Positions 37,525 through 46,694 of a stretch of 64,000 bases of DNA are shown in pieces; position 1 is the stretch's first letter, and every line of letters starts with the position of its first letter. The DNA is from Ancylobacter mangrovi (lineage in GTDB: Bacteria > Pseudomonadota > Alphaproteobacteria > Rhizobiales > Xanthobacteraceae), in assembly GCF_024752355.1 (NCBI RefSeq), contig NZ_JANTHZ010000001.1:310001-374000 (forward strand). Reading direction: 5' to 3'. The notes below the pieces were generated by a model. It was not told the origin of the DNA. It did no database searches and worked only from the letters and a program-made list of their open reading frames with translations. Position numbers and translations under genes: made by a program.

Positions 37525-39399
37525 ATGAGGACGGAGGCATCCCCACGGGCCGTGCTCGCGGCCCGGCGGCAATTCTTCCATGATGGCCGGCCGGAGGGCC
37601 CGCTGGTCGCCTCTCTGCTGCCCGAACCGATCCTGCGCTCCTGGCGCCGCTGCGCCGAGCGCGGCCTCGACAGCGCCGCCCTGCCCCGGCTGGAGCCGAT
37701 GACGGCGCAGGAGCTGCGTGAGGTGGCCGAGCGCCACGACAAGCTGCGCCGCCTGTGCCGGCCGGAGATCGAGAGCCTCTATGCCGACGCGATGCAGACC
37801 GGCTGCGTCGTCGTGCTCACCGACGCGTCCGGCCTGATCCTCGACGCGCTCGGCAACGCCGATTTCGCCGCCCGTGCGGCGCGTGTCGCCCTGCGACCCG
37901 GCGTGGAATGGGGCGAGGGCACGACCGGCACCAACGCGGTCGGCACCGCCATCGTCGAGGGCCGGCCGATCACCGTGCACGGCGCCGAGCATTATTACGA
38001 CCCGCACGGCATATTGAGCTGCTCGGCGGCGCCGATCCTCGATCCGTTCGGCCAGACCGTGGGCGCGCTCGACCTCTCGGGCCCCGCCGCGGTCGACCAC
38101 CGCCACGCACTCGGGCTGGTGCGCCTCGCGGTCGAGCAGATCGAGCACCGCTTCTTCGACGAGGACTTCCAGGGCCGCCGCGTGCTGCGCTTCCAGAGCG
38201 AGCGCGAGCTGCTGGGCACGGCGCGCGAGGGCATCCTCGTCTTCGAGGACGACCGTCTGGTGGCGGCCAACCGGGTCGGCCTCGGCCTCGTCGGCGCCGA
38301 CTGGTCCGCGCTCGGCCTGCGGCGCGCGGGCGAGCTGTTCGGCGAGATGCCGCGCGCGGACGGCACCGCGCATCTCATGCATACTCTAGCGGGCGGCAGC
38401 CTGTTCGGACGCTTCGACGGCGTGTCCTCCCCGATGTCCCGCCTGACCCGCCCGGCGGGCGGCCCGCGCCCGGGCGCCGGCCCGCTGCTGCGCCCCTCCG
38501 ACCGCGAGGCGGTCTCGCGCGCGGTGCGCATGGTGGAGGCGGACGTGCCGGTGCTGATCCGCGGCGAGACCGGCACCGGCAAGGAGATGGTGGCGCACGA
38601 GATCCACCGCCTGAGCGAGCGCGCCGCCGGCCCCTTCGTCGCGGTGAACTGCGCGGCCATTCCCGAGACGCTGATCGAATCCGAGCTGTTCGGCTATGAG
38701 GACGGCGCCTTCACCGGCGCGCGTCGCCACGGCCACAAGGGGCTGCTGCGCCAGGCCGAGGGCGGGGTGCTGTTCCTCGACGAGATCGGCGACATGCCGC
38801 TCGGCCTGCAGTCGCGCCTGCTGCGGGTGTTGCAGGAGCGCGAGGTCGCCCCGCTCGGCGGCGGGCGGCCGGTGCATGTGGATTTCGCGCTGATCTGCGC
38901 CACTCATCGCGACCTGCGCGCGCTGGTGGAGGCCGGCACCTTCCGCTCCGACCTCTATTTCCGCATCGCCCACTACACGCTGGAGCTGCCGGCGCTGCGC
39001 GATCTCGAGGACCGGCTCGAAACGGTGCGCGCATTGTGGCGGCGGCTCGTCGAGGACGAGCGGCTGAGCCTGTCGGAGCGCTGCGAGGCGCGGCTCGCGG
39101 CCTATCGCTGGCCGGGCAATTTCCGTCAGCTCGTCGGCACGCTGCGCGCCCTCGCCGCTCTCGCCGAGCCCCATCGGCCGGTCGAAGCGGAACTGCTCCC
39201 GCCGGAATTGAGCGAGATGGCCACGACGCGGCCGCCGCAGCTTCCCGTGGCGGGCGCGATGAGCGATGCCACGCTCGACGTGCTGACGGTGGAGGCGATG
39301 CGGCGGGCTCTGGAGGCGTGCGGCGGCAATGTCTCGCGCGCCGCGCGCCAGCTCGGCATCAACCGCTCGACCCTCTACCGCCGCCTGTTCAACGCCTGA
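37525..39399 (+). CDS. Sigma-54-dependent transcriptional activator (AcoR family)
   Basis: 624 residues; the ATG at 37525 has GGGAGGT upstream. A GAF-type sensory domain spans about residues 75-215 (GVEWGEGTTGTNAVGTAI, with HYYDPHGILSCSAAPI). The AAA+ domain has Walker A GETGTGKE near residue 347, the sigma-54 contact loop GAFTGA at about residue 393 and Walker B GGVLFLDEIGDMP. A Fis-type helix-turn-helix ends the protein (ACGGNVSRAARQLGINRSTLYRRL). It is divergent from the aldehyde dehydrogenase gene and should activate it in response to acetoin, an alcohol or an aldehyde. Confidence 0.94.
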   Translation: MRTEASPRAVLAARRQFFHDGRPEGPLVASLLPEPILRSWRRCAERGLDSAALPRLEPMTAQELREVAERHDKLRRLCRPEIESLYADAMQTGCVVVLTDASGLILDALGNADFAARAARVALRPGVEWGEGTTGTNAVGTAIVEGRPITVHGAEHYYDPHGILSCSAAPILDPFGQTVGALDLSGPAAVDHRHALGLVRLAVEQIEHRFFDEDFQGRRVLRFQSERELLGTAREGILVFEDDRLVAANRVGLGLVGADWSALGLRRAGELFGEMPRADGTAHLMHTLAGGSLFGRFDGVSSPMSRLTRPAGGPRPGAGPLLRPSDREAVSRAVRMVEADVPVLIRGETGTGKEMVAHEIHRLSERAAGPFVAVNCAAIPETLIESELFGYEDGAFTGARRHGHKGLLRQAEGGVLFLDEIGDMPLGLQSRLLRVLQEREVAPLGGGRPVHVDFALICATHRDLRALVEAGTFRSDLYFRIAHYTLELPALRDLEDRLETVRALWRRLVEDERLSLSERCEARLAAYRWPGNFRQLVGTLRALAALAEPHRPVEAELLPPELSEMATTRPPQLPVAGAMSDATLDVLTVEAMRRALEACGGNVSRAARQLGINRSTLYRRLFNA

Positions 39400-39462
39400 G
39401 GCGGGGAACCGATCGCCGTCGCCATCCGTTGCCCCCGAGATTTCATCAAGGGAGGCAAGCAG

Positions 39463-39720
39463 ATGGTTCGTGATCCGCGCCGTCTCGACCAGAACCCCGT
39501 CGTCACCGACCCGGCCAATGTCGACGCCGTGCTGGAGGATCGGGCGACCGACGTCTCCAACCCGCTCAAGCCGCCGCTGGACGAGGTTCACAACGACAAC
39601 GACCCGAAGGACGGCAAGCGCGCCGCGCGCTCCGGCGGCCGCTTCGCGCCCAAGACCCTGCAGACGGTGGACGGTTCGAACGACGGCACACCGCAGGAGC
39701 CGGACGATCCCAAGCGCTGA
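39463..39720 (+). CDS. Small hydrophilic protein of unknown function
   Basis: 85 residues, preceded by a strong GGGAGG ribosome site 64 bp after the AcoR-type gene. Very rich in Asp, Asn, Pro, Lys and Arg, with no hydrophobic core: DRATDVSNPLKPPLDEVHND, then a basic RAARSGGRFAP and an acidic tail. Likely intrinsically disordered. No family recognised. It is convergent with the Mrp operon, with 6 bp between the stop codons. Confidence 0.65.
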   Translation: MVRDPRRLDQNPVVTDPANVDAVLEDRATDVSNPLKPPLDEVHNDNDPKDGKRAARSGGRFAPKTLQTVDGSNDGTPQEPDDPKR

Positions 39721-39726
39721 ACGCGC

Positions 39727-40092
39727 TCAGCGCAGCTCGGTCGGCTCGGGGTCGGTTTCCGGCGCCGAGCCGGTGCGCTCCACCCGGTCGCGGTAGAGCG
39801 CGGCGCGGGCGAGCAGCATCAGCGTCACCGGCGTGGTGATGGTCACGAAGGTGGCGATCAGCAGCTCGTGCACGAGGAAGCGGCTCTGCAGCACGCTGAA
39901 GGTGATCATCGAGCCGACGAGGATGCAGCCGACCCCGAGCGTCGCGCCGAGCGAAGGCGCATGGGTGCGGGAATAGAAATCGGGCAGCCTGAGCAGGCCG
40001 ACCGCGCCGATCAGCGTGATGACCGCGCCTGCGAGCACCAGGAACGAGACCAGCAGCGCCGCCCATAGCGGCAGTTCGGGCGCTCCGCTCAT
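39727..40092 (-). CDS. mrpG: Mrp Na+/H+ antiporter subunit G
   Basis: 121 residues, three membrane helices. MnhG/PhaG signature: GAVGLLRLPDFYSRTHAPSLGATLGVGCILVGSMI. Last gene of the operon; the ATG overlaps the TGA of mrpF (ATGA). The polar C-terminal tail (ERTGSAPETDPEPTELR) is not conserved. Confidence 0.92.
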   Translation of the reverse strand: MSGAPELPLWAALLVSFLVLAGAVITLIGAVGLLRLPDFYSRTHAPSLGATLGVGCILVGSMITFSVLQSRFLVHELLIATFVTITTPVTLMLLARAALYRDRVERTGSAPETDPEPTELR

Positions 40093-40370
40093 TCGATCAC
40101 CTCCCCGCGCATGAGGAACTTGGCGAGCGCCACGGTGGCGACGAAGCCGAGCAGGCCGATGACCAGCGCCGCCTCGAAATAGAGCGTGCGCCCGCTGCCG
40201 ATGCCGATGGTCAGGAACAGCAGCATGGCGTTGATGTAGAAGGTGTCCATGCCGAGGATGCGGTCCTGCGCGCGCGGCCCGATGGTGAAGCGCACGGCCG
40301 CGCACGCCATGGCGAGGCCGAGAAGGATCTGCGCGATGGTCAGCGACCAGGCGAGGATCATCGCGCTCAT
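40089..40370 (-). CDS. mrpF: Mrp Na+/H+ antiporter subunit F
   Basis: 93 residues, three helices. The family core is CAAVRFTIGPRAQDRILGMDTFYINAMLLFL, in which the RxxDRxxxxD pattern is conserved in MnhF/PhaF. Start chosen at 40370, where ATGA overlaps the mrpE stop; the stop overlaps the mrpG start in the same way. Confidence 0.92.
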   Translation of the reverse strand: MSAMILAWSLTIAQILLGLAMACAAVRFTIGPRAQDRILGMDTFYINAMLLFLTIGIGSGRTLYFEAALVIGLLGFVATVALAKFLMRGEVIE

Positions 40371-40864
40371 TCGAAGATCTCCAGCAGAAGCGTCTCGTAG
40401 CGCAGCTTGATCAGGCGCACCCATTCGCTCTCGTCGACGAGGTCCAGCACGTGCAGCAGCAGCGTGCGCCGCATCGGGTCGTAATGCACCCAGAGCGTGC
40501 CGGGCGTGCAGGTCATCACGATGGCCAGCACCGCGAGGCCGTAGCGGTTGGTCAGTTCCAGCCGCAGCGTCATGAAGCCGGAATGGGTGCGCCGGTGCTC
40601 ACCGCCGAGGACGATGGTGCCGACCGCGAGGTTCGAGCGGAACACGTCGACGAACACCCGGCCCGCAAGCCGCACCGCCGCGCCGATCCGGCGGATCCGC
40701 GCCGGCTGCGGGCTCAGCGCCACCATCGCCCAGCAGCCGCCGAGCGCCACCAGCGCGCCGAAGATCAGCGTGCCCGGCGCCACGCTCTGCTGCAGCAGCA
40801 GCCACATGGCGAGCAGTGCCAGGAACAGCAGCGGATAGGGAACGACCCGGCGCAGCGCGCTCAT
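40367..40864 (-). CDS. mrpE: Mrp Na+/H+ antiporter subunit E
   Basis: 165 residues. Two N-terminal helices (LLFLALLAMWLLLQQSV; LIFGALVALGGCWAMVAL) are followed by the soluble MnhE domain (VFRSNLAVGTIVLG, LAIVMTCTPGTLWVHYD, LHVLDLVDESEWVRLIKLRYE). TCTPGT is a conserved turn. The ATG overlaps the mrpD stop. Confidence 0.93.
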   Translation of the reverse strand: MSALRRVVPYPLLFLALLAMWLLLQQSVAPGTLIFGALVALGGCWAMVALSPQPARIRRIGAAVRLAGRVFVDVFRSNLAVGTIVLGGEHRRTHSGFMTLRLELTNRYGLAVLAIVMTCTPGTLWVHYDPMRRTLLLHVLDLVDESEWVRLIKLRYETLLLEIFE

Positions 40865-42495
40865 TCGTGGCCCCCATCCGTCGGCGGGCGCGGCGGCAGC
40901 GAGCCCAGCACGTCCTGCGCATAGATTTGCGGCCAGTAGAGCAGTTGCGCCGTCGCCTCCATGTAGCGCATGGCCGGACCGCCCATCACCGTCATCGCCG
41001 CGCACAGGAACAGCAGCACCGCGACCGGCATCGCCTCGATCGCCCGCACGCGGGGAATGGCGATCTCGTCCGGTCCCCACAGCGTGCGGATGCCGGTGCG
41101 GGTCATGGCGATCAGCGTGGCGAGGCCGGAGAGGACCAGCAGGATCACCAGCGCCCAGTGCGAGGGCGGGATGTCGCCGGCCTCGTTGATCAGCGCCGAG
41201 AGCATGGCGAACTTGGCGATGAAGCCGGAGAGCGGCGGCATGCCGGCGAGCAGCGCCGTGCAGGCGAGGAAGCCGCCGCCCAGCACGGCGATGGCGGCGG
41301 GAATGGCGACGCCGACCTCGTCCTCCTCGTCCTCGATGTCCTCCTCCGGATCGCCGAACACCTCCATCGTCACCGCCAGCACGTCGGCGCCGGCCTGCCG
41401 GCCGCGCTCGATCAGCTCCACCAGCAGGAAATAGGCGCCGATGGTGAAGGTCGAGCTGACGAGATAGAACAGCGCGCCCGAGATCACCGCGCTGTTGGTG
41501 GTGCCGATCGCCGCCAGAAGCGTGCCGGAGGAGACCAGCACGCTGTAGCCGCCGAGCCGCGGCATCGATTGCGAGGCGAGCACGCCGATGCCGCCGAAGG
41601 CGATGGTGGCCATGCCGCCATAATAGAGCCACTCGGCGCCGAAATCGGCCGAGGCACCGGCCCCGTCGCCGAAGCACAGCAGGAACAGGCGCAGGATCAC
41701 GTAGATCCCGACCTTGGTCATGATCGCGAACATCGCCGCGACCGGCGCGCAGGAGGCGGCATAGGTGGTCGGCAGCCAGAAGCTGAGCGGCCACATGCCG
41801 GCCTTCACCAGGAAGGCGACGCCCAGCACCGCCGCGCCGGCCTCGAACAGCACGCGCGAATCGTCCGGCAGGTCCGGCACCAACCGCGCCAGATCCGCCA
41901 TGTTGAGCGTGCCGGTGACGCCGTAGATCAGGCTGACGCCAATGAGGAAGAGCGAGGAGGCGACGAGGTTGATCGGGATGTAGTGCAGCCCGGCCTTCAC
42001 CCGCGCCGTGCCCGAGCCGTGCAGCACCAGCCCGTAGGACGCGGCCAGCAGGATCTCGAAGAACACGAACAGGTTGAACACGTCGCCGGTAAGGAAGGCG
42101 CCGTTCAGCCCCGTCAGCAAGAGCAGGAACAGCGTGTAGAAGCGCGGCCCCGCCCGATGCCAGCGCGCCATGGCGAAGAGCAGCGTCGCCGCGCCGAGCA
42201 CGGCGGTCACCAGCACCATCAGCGCCGACAGCCGGTCCGCCACCAGCACGATGCCGAAGGGCGGGCGCCAGTTGCCGAGCGGATAGACGATGAGCGAGGA
42301 CCAGCGGTCGCCCGAGGGCGTGTCGACATAGACCACCAGCGCCACCGCGATGACCAGCAGCGCACCCACCGTGCCGAGGCTGAGCGTCATCTTCATGGTC
42401 CGGCGGCGGTCGTCGAACATCAGCAGGAAGGCGCCGACCGCCAGCGGCAGCAGGACCGGGGCGATGACCAGATGGCGCATGACGTCGCCCATCAT
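40861..42495 (-). CDS. mrpD: Mrp Na+/H+ antiporter subunit D (NuoM/N-like)
   Basis: 544 residues with about 14 helices, homologous to complex I subunits NuoM/NuoN. The conserved TM5 glutamate lies in DVFNLFVFFEILLAASYGLVL and the TM7 lysine in GVAFLVKAGMWPLSFWLPTTYA. An acidic insert (DPEEDIEDEEDEVG) occurs in a loop near residue 380, longer than in typical MrpD. Start at 42495, where ATGA overlaps the mrpC stop. Confidence 0.93.
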   Translation of the reverse strand: MMGDVMRHLVIAPVLLPLAVGAFLLMFDDRRRTMKMTLSLGTVGALLVIAVALVVYVDTPSGDRWSSLIVYPLGNWRPPFGIVLVADRLSALMVLVTAVLGAATLLFAMARWHRAGPRFYTLFLLLLTGLNGAFLTGDVFNLFVFFEILLAASYGLVLHGSGTARVKAGLHYIPINLVASSLFLIGVSLIYGVTGTLNMADLARLVPDLPDDSRVLFEAGAAVLGVAFLVKAGMWPLSFWLPTTYAASCAPVAAMFAIMTKVGIYVILRLFLLCFGDGAGASADFGAEWLYYGGMATIAFGGIGVLASQSMPRLGGYSVLVSSGTLLAAIGTTNSAVISGALFYLVSSTFTIGAYFLLVELIERGRQAGADVLAVTMEVFGDPEEDIEDEEDEVGVAIPAAIAVLGGGFLACTALLAGMPPLSGFIAKFAMLSALINEAGDIPPSHWALVILLVLSGLATLIAMTRTGIRTLWGPDEIAIPRVRAIEAMPVAVLLFLCAAMTVMGGPAMRYMEATAQLLYWPQIYAQDVLGSLPPRPPTDGGHE

Positions 42496-42833
42496 TCCGC
42501 CTCCCGCCCGTCGACATGGTCGGTGCCGGTGCGCCCGCGCGCGGCGAGCAGCACCACCAGGAACAGCGCGGTCATGGCGAAGCCGATGACGATCGCCGTC
42601 AGCACCAGCGCCTGCGGCACCGGGTCGGCCAGCACCGCCGGGTCGGCGGCCGTGCCAGGGGTCAGCACCGGGGGCGCATCCATCTTGATGCGGCCCATGC
42701 TGAAGATGAACATGTTCACCGCATAGGACAGCAGCGCCAGGCCGATGATGACCTGATAGGTGCGCGGGCGCAGCAGCAGCCACACGCCGGAGGCGGCGAA
42801 CACGCCGATGCCGATGGCGAGCATCATCTCCAT
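42492..42833 (-). CDS. mrpC: Mrp Na+/H+ antiporter subunit C (NuoK-like)
   Basis: 113 residues, three helices. The NuoK/MnhC pattern is VWLLLRPRTYQVIIGLALLSYAVNMFIFSMG followed by DPVPQALVLTAIVIGFAMTALFLVVL. The start at 42833 overlaps the mrpA/B stop by 10 bp; in-frame ATGs at 42827 and 42824 are alternatives. Confidence 0.93.
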   Translation of the reverse strand: MEMMLAIGIGVFAASGVWLLLRPRTYQVIIGLALLSYAVNMFIFSMGRIKMDAPPVLTPGTAADPAVLADPVPQALVLTAIVIGFAMTALFLVVLLAARGRTGTDHVDGREAE

Positions 42834-45736
42834 CGCTCGGCCTCCGAGCTCTGCGACGAGCGCGACGAGCGCAGCGACTGGTGGGCCAGGGCGATGAGGA
42901 TCAGCACCGTCGCGCCCACCACCAGCGCGAACACGCCGAGGTCGAACAGCAGCGCGCTCGCCACCGGAATCTTCCCCACCACCGGCAGCACCGCATACTG
43001 GAAATACGAGGTGAGGAAGGGATAGCCGAAGAACCAGGAGCCGAGCCCGGTCGCCACCGCGGTCAGCAGGCCGAGCCCCATCCAGCGCAGCGGCAGCACG
43101 CGCAGATGGTCCTCCACCCAGCGGGTGCCGTTGGCCATGTATTGCACCACGAAGGCGATGGAGAGCGTGATGCCGGCCGCGAAGCCACCGCCCGGCAGGT
43201 CGTGGCCGCGCATGAACAGGTACACCGCCGCCACGCCGATCACCGGGAACAGCCAGTTCATGATGAGGCGCGGGATCATCAGATAGTCGGTCAGTGTGTC
43301 GCCCGGCGCGCGCGTGGGTTCCGCATCGTCGAAGGCGTCCTGGATGCGCTGCTGCTCGGGGCTTTCGATGCTCTCCGGCGCCGGCCGGAAGCGGCGCAGC
43401 AGCCCGAACACGGTGAGCGCGGCAAGGCACAGGACCACGATCTCGCCCATCGTGTCGAAGCCGCGGAAGTCGACCAGGATCACGTTGACGATGTTGGTGC
43501 CGCCACCCTCGCTATAGGCGTTCTCGACGAAGAAGCGCGATACGGCGGAGGCGTGCGGGCGCGTCATCAGGCTGTAGGAGAGGAACGCCATGACCGCACC
43601 GAGCCCGCAGGCGATGGTGAAATCGATGTAGCGGCGCACCAGCACGCTGAGCGGCGGGCGGGTGCCGTAAACGTCCTCGATCCGTTTGGGCAGCCAGCGC
43701 AGTCCCAGCAGCAGCAGCACGGTGGTGACGATCTCGACCAGGAGCTGGGTCAGCGCGAGGTCCGGCGCGGAGAGCCAGATGAAGGTGACGCAGGTCACCA
43801 GCCCCGCCCCGCCGACGAGCACCAGCGCCGCGAAGCGGTGGTACTTGGCCTGATAGGCAGCGCCGATGGCGCAGGCGATGCCGATCGCCCACACCACCAC
43901 GAAGGCAGGCTCCATCGGCGCGCCGGGGAGCATGCCGGTCCCGACCACATGCCCGACCAGCGGCACCACCGCCGCGATGACGGCGAGCGCCAGCACGAGC
44001 CGCATCTGCGGCTGCAGGCGCCGCGTGCCCAGCACAGCCTCGGCCGCGCGCGCCCATTGCCAGGAGATGGTGACGAGCACCTTGTCGAAGATGCGCTGGC
44101 CCTTCAGCTCGCGGATCAGCGGCGGGCCCTCGATGCCGCTCATCAGATAGCGGCGCAGCGCGTAGTACAGCACGATGCCGCCGATGAGGGCGATGAAGCT
44201 CATCAGCAGCGGCAGCGTGAAGCCATGCCACAGCGCGAGGCTGTAGGCCGGCAGGCCGGTGCCGATGACAGAGCGGATCGCGGTCGCCAGCAGCGGGCCC
44301 ACCGTGAAGCCGGGCACGATGCCGATGGTCAGGCACAGCAGCACCAGCAGCTCGATCGGGAACCGCATCCAGCGCTCGGGCTCGTGCGGGCGCCGCGGCA
44401 GGTCGATCGGCGGCGGGCCGAAGAACACGCCGAGGATGAAGCGCATCGAATAGGTGACGCTGAACACGCCGGCCAGCGTCGCCCAGTAGGGAAGGCTGTC
44501 GTCGAGCAGCGAGCCGGTGTGGTTGGCCACCGCCTCGGCGAAGAACATCTCCTTGGAGATGAAGCCGTTGAGCAGCGGCACGCCGGCCATGGAGGCGGCG
44601 GCCACCATGGCCAGCGTCGCGGTGAAGGGCATGTAGCGGGCGAGGCCGCTGAGGCGGCGCATGTCGCGCGTGCCGGTCTCGTGGTCGATGATGCCGGCGG
44701 CCATGAACAGCGACGCCTTGAAGATGGCGTGGTTCAGCGTGTGGAAGATCGCGGCGACCGCCGCCAGCGGGCTGCCGAGGCCGAGCAGCAGCGTGATCAG
44801 CCCCAGATGGCTGATGGTGGAATAGGCGAGCAGCCCCTTCAGGTCCTGCTGGAAGATCGCCGCGAAGGCGCCGAGCAGCAGCGTCGTCAGCCCCACCGGC
44901 ACGACGACGTAGAACCACTCGTCGGTGCCCGCCATCACCGGCCAGAGCCGGATCATCAGGAAGATGCCGGCCTTCACCATGGTGGCGGAGTGCAGATAGG
45001 ACGACACCGGCGTCGGCGCCGACATAGCGTGCGGCAGCCAGAAATGGAACGGGAACTGCGCGCTCTTGGTGAAGGCGCCGAGCAGGATCAACGCCAGCGC
45101 CGGCATGTAGAGGTCGCTGTTGCGGATCAGGTTGCCGGAATTGAGCACCTCGTCGACGTCGTAGCTGCCGACGATGCGCCCGATCAGCATCACGCCGACG
45201 AACAGGCACAGCCCGCCGCTCGCGGTGATGATGAGCGCCATGCGCGCGCCCTCGCGCGCCGGGGCGGAATGGTGCCAGTAGCCGATCAGCAGGAAGGAGA
45301 AGAGGCTGGTGAGCTCCCAGAAGAAGACGAGCTGCACCAGGTTGCCCGAGATCACCACGCCGAGCATGGAGCCCTGGAAGGCGAGCAGGAACGAGAAGAA
45401 GCGCGGCACCGGGTCTTCCGGCGACATGTAGTAGCGCGCATAGAGCGCGACCAGCGCGCCGATGCCGGAGATCAGCGTCGCGAACAGCCAGGACAGGCCG
45501 TCGAGCCGCAGCGTGAAGTCCAGCCCCAGCGTCGGCAGCCAGTCCAGCGCGAAGCGCACCGGCTCCTCGTCGGCGACGTCGAGATACAGCCAGACCAGCA
45601 TGAGGCTGCCGACGACCCCGATGCTTCCGGCCAGCGTCGCGGCGGTGTTGCGCGCATTGGTCGGAAGAAACCCCGCCACGAGGCTGCCCGCGAATGGCAG
45701 GAGCAGCATGACGAGGAGAAGTGGGCCGGGCTGCAT
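42824..45736 (-). CDS. mrpA: Mrp Na+/H+ antiporter fused subunits A and B
   Basis: 970 residues. The N-terminal ~750 residues are the NuoL-like MrpA antiporter part, with conserved motifs QLVFFWELTSLFSFLLIGYW (TM5 glutamate), GAFTKSAQFPFHFWLPHAM (TM7 lysine), SSYLHSATMVKAG and HTLNHAIFKASLFM. The last ~170 residues form an MnhB domain (IPRLIMNWLFPVIGVAAVYLFMRGHDLPGGGFAAGI). Natural A-B fusions are typical of the Rhizobiales PhaA type, and there is no separate mrpB, so the operon is complete as A/B-C-D-E-F-G. The complex exchanges Na+ (or K+) for protons for pH and salt tolerance. First gene, divergent from a small XRE regulator. Confidence 0.95.
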   Translation of the reverse strand: MQPGPLLLVMLLLPFAGSLVAGFLPTNARNTAATLAGSIGVVGSLMLVWLYLDVADEEPVRFALDWLPTLGLDFTLRLDGLSWLFATLISGIGALVALYARYYMSPEDPVPRFFSFLLAFQGSMLGVVISGNLVQLVFFWELTSLFSFLLIGYWHHSAPAREGARMALIITASGGLCLFVGVMLIGRIVGSYDVDEVLNSGNLIRNSDLYMPALALILLGAFTKSAQFPFHFWLPHAMSAPTPVSSYLHSATMVKAGIFLMIRLWPVMAGTDEWFYVVVPVGLTTLLLGAFAAIFQQDLKGLLAYSTISHLGLITLLLGLGSPLAAVAAIFHTLNHAIFKASLFMAAGIIDHETGTRDMRRLSGLARYMPFTATLAMVAAASMAGVPLLNGFISKEMFFAEAVANHTGSLLDDSLPYWATLAGVFSVTYSMRFILGVFFGPPPIDLPRRPHEPERWMRFPIELLVLLCLTIGIVPGFTVGPLLATAIRSVIGTGLPAYSLALWHGFTLPLLMSFIALIGGIVLYYALRRYLMSGIEGPPLIRELKGQRIFDKVLVTISWQWARAAEAVLGTRRLQPQMRLVLALAVIAAVVPLVGHVVGTGMLPGAPMEPAFVVVWAIGIACAIGAAYQAKYHRFAALVLVGGAGLVTCVTFIWLSAPDLALTQLLVEIVTTVLLLLGLRWLPKRIEDVYGTRPPLSVLVRRYIDFTIACGLGAVMAFLSYSLMTRPHASAVSRFFVENAYSEGGGTNIVNVILVDFRGFDTMGEIVVLCLAALTVFGLLRRFRPAPESIESPEQQRIQDAFDDAEPTRAPGDTLTDYLMIPRLIMNWLFPVIGVAAVYLFMRGHDLPGGGFAAGITLSIAFVVQYMANGTRWVEDHLRVLPLRWMGLGLLTAVATGLGSWFFGYPFLTSYFQYAVLPVVGKIPVASALLFDLGVFALVVGATVLILIALAHQSLRSSRSSQSSEAERWR

Positions 45737-45829
45737 GGGTCGGGCGATCCTCCCGCGCTGGTACCCTGAGAACTTGCGTGATCTCGCCCATAATGGTTGA
45801 TTTGCATGTCACTAGGCAAGGCATGAGCG

Positions 45830-46057
45830 ATGCAATTGTCGCCCGAGCAGTGCCGCGCCGCACGCGGCCTCCTGGATTGGACGCAAGAGAGCCTGGCCGC
45901 GCGCGCGGGCGTCTCGCGCAGCACCGTGCGCGATTTCGAGCGGCACCGCCACGCGCTGCATCGCGGCACCGAATCGCTGCTGATCCGCACGCTGCAGGAT
46001 GCCGGAATCATATTGCTGCCGGCCGACGAGCACGGCCCCGGCGTGCGCATCCGTTAG
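45830..46057 (+). CDS. Small XRE-family helix-turn-helix regulator
   Basis: 75 residues, essentially only a Cro/CI-type DNA-binding domain: CRAARGLLDWTQESLAARAGVSRSTVRDFERHRH (residues 8-41), then a dimerisation-like segment ESLLIRTLQDAGIILLPADE. Similar proteins with the RxARxLLxWxQxxLA start are common in Rhizobiales. It is divergent from the Mrp operon across 93 bp and might regulate it, though the sequence gives no operator evidence. Its last codons lie within the first copy of a degenerate tandem repeat. Confidence 0.85.
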   Translation: MQLSPEQCRAARGLLDWTQESLAARAGVSRSTVRDFERHRHALHRGTESLLIRTLQDAGIILLPADEHGPGVRIR

Positions 46058-46361
46058 CGACGCGGGAGGCGGGCGTCGGGGGCTCGAAGCCCCCTCCCCG
46101 ATCCGCGCGGCGGGCGCTCGGTCGCGGGGGCCGAGTCATCGGGGTTAAGGCCCCGGCGCGTGCATCCGCTAACGGGGCGGGAGCGCGGACGTCAGATGCC
46201 ACGAAGCACTCTTCCCGATCGAAGCGGCGGGCGGCAGGTCGCCGGACGGGAGCCCCGGCGTGCGCATCCGCGGGTGGCGCGGGAGACCGGGCGCCGGCAG
46301 TCCGACGCGCCCTCCCCGATCCATGCGGTGAGCGCTCGGTAGCAGGGGCCGGGTCATCGGT
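46034..46361. repeat. Three degenerate tandem copies of a ~100-115 bp unit
   Basis: The unit opens with GCCCCGGCGTGCGCATCCG at 46035, recurs as GCCCCGGCGCGTGCATCCG at 46150 and again as GCCCCGGCGTGCGCATCCG at 46252. A second landmark, CTCCCCGATC (46094; degenerate near 46211; 46312), follows at a roughly constant distance. The unit ends in GCGCTCGGT...GGGCCGAGTCATCGG (copy 1) or GGGCCGGGTCATCGG (copy 3). Copies 1 and 3 are the most alike; copy 2 is more diverged. Copy 1 starts inside the last six codons of the XRE gene (PGVRIR-stop). Confidence 0.75.
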
Positions 46362-46694
46362 AATTATCGTCTGGTTTTGTTGGCTGCCGCTGCTCGGCTG
46401 GCTCGTGACGGGTCGCCGGCAAGGACGGCGCGGCGCAGCCGGATCGCACGGAGCCGGACATGGTGGGCCGGCAACTTACCGGAGAATGCGTCGGCGTGGC
46501 CGGTGAAGGAGTGCGTTCGGCCTATGCGCCGCGAGCGAAGCGCGCCTCTGCGGGACGCCGAGGCCGGGCGCGTTCACGTCTTCGCACGCCAAGGCGATCC
46601 GCGTGGCGGATGTGCGGGGATTATCGGGCGTCGGAGTCAGCTTCCCGCGCCGCCGGGGGCGGTACGGGGTCGATCGTCGGGGCGCGCCGGGCGC
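46362..46694. other. Gene-free GC-rich stretch
   Basis: About 330 bp between the tandem repeats and the 3' end of the small secreted-protein gene. Open frames here have no ribosome site, no start at a sensible place and no family resemblance. No hairpin with a T-run was seen. Confidence 0.5.

Noticed and set aside
42881-45769. A plus-strand open frame of about 960 codons antisense to mrpA/B
   Set aside because: It has the same antisense composition artefact (His, Arg, Glu and Ala rich, no motifs) opposite a clear antiporter gene.
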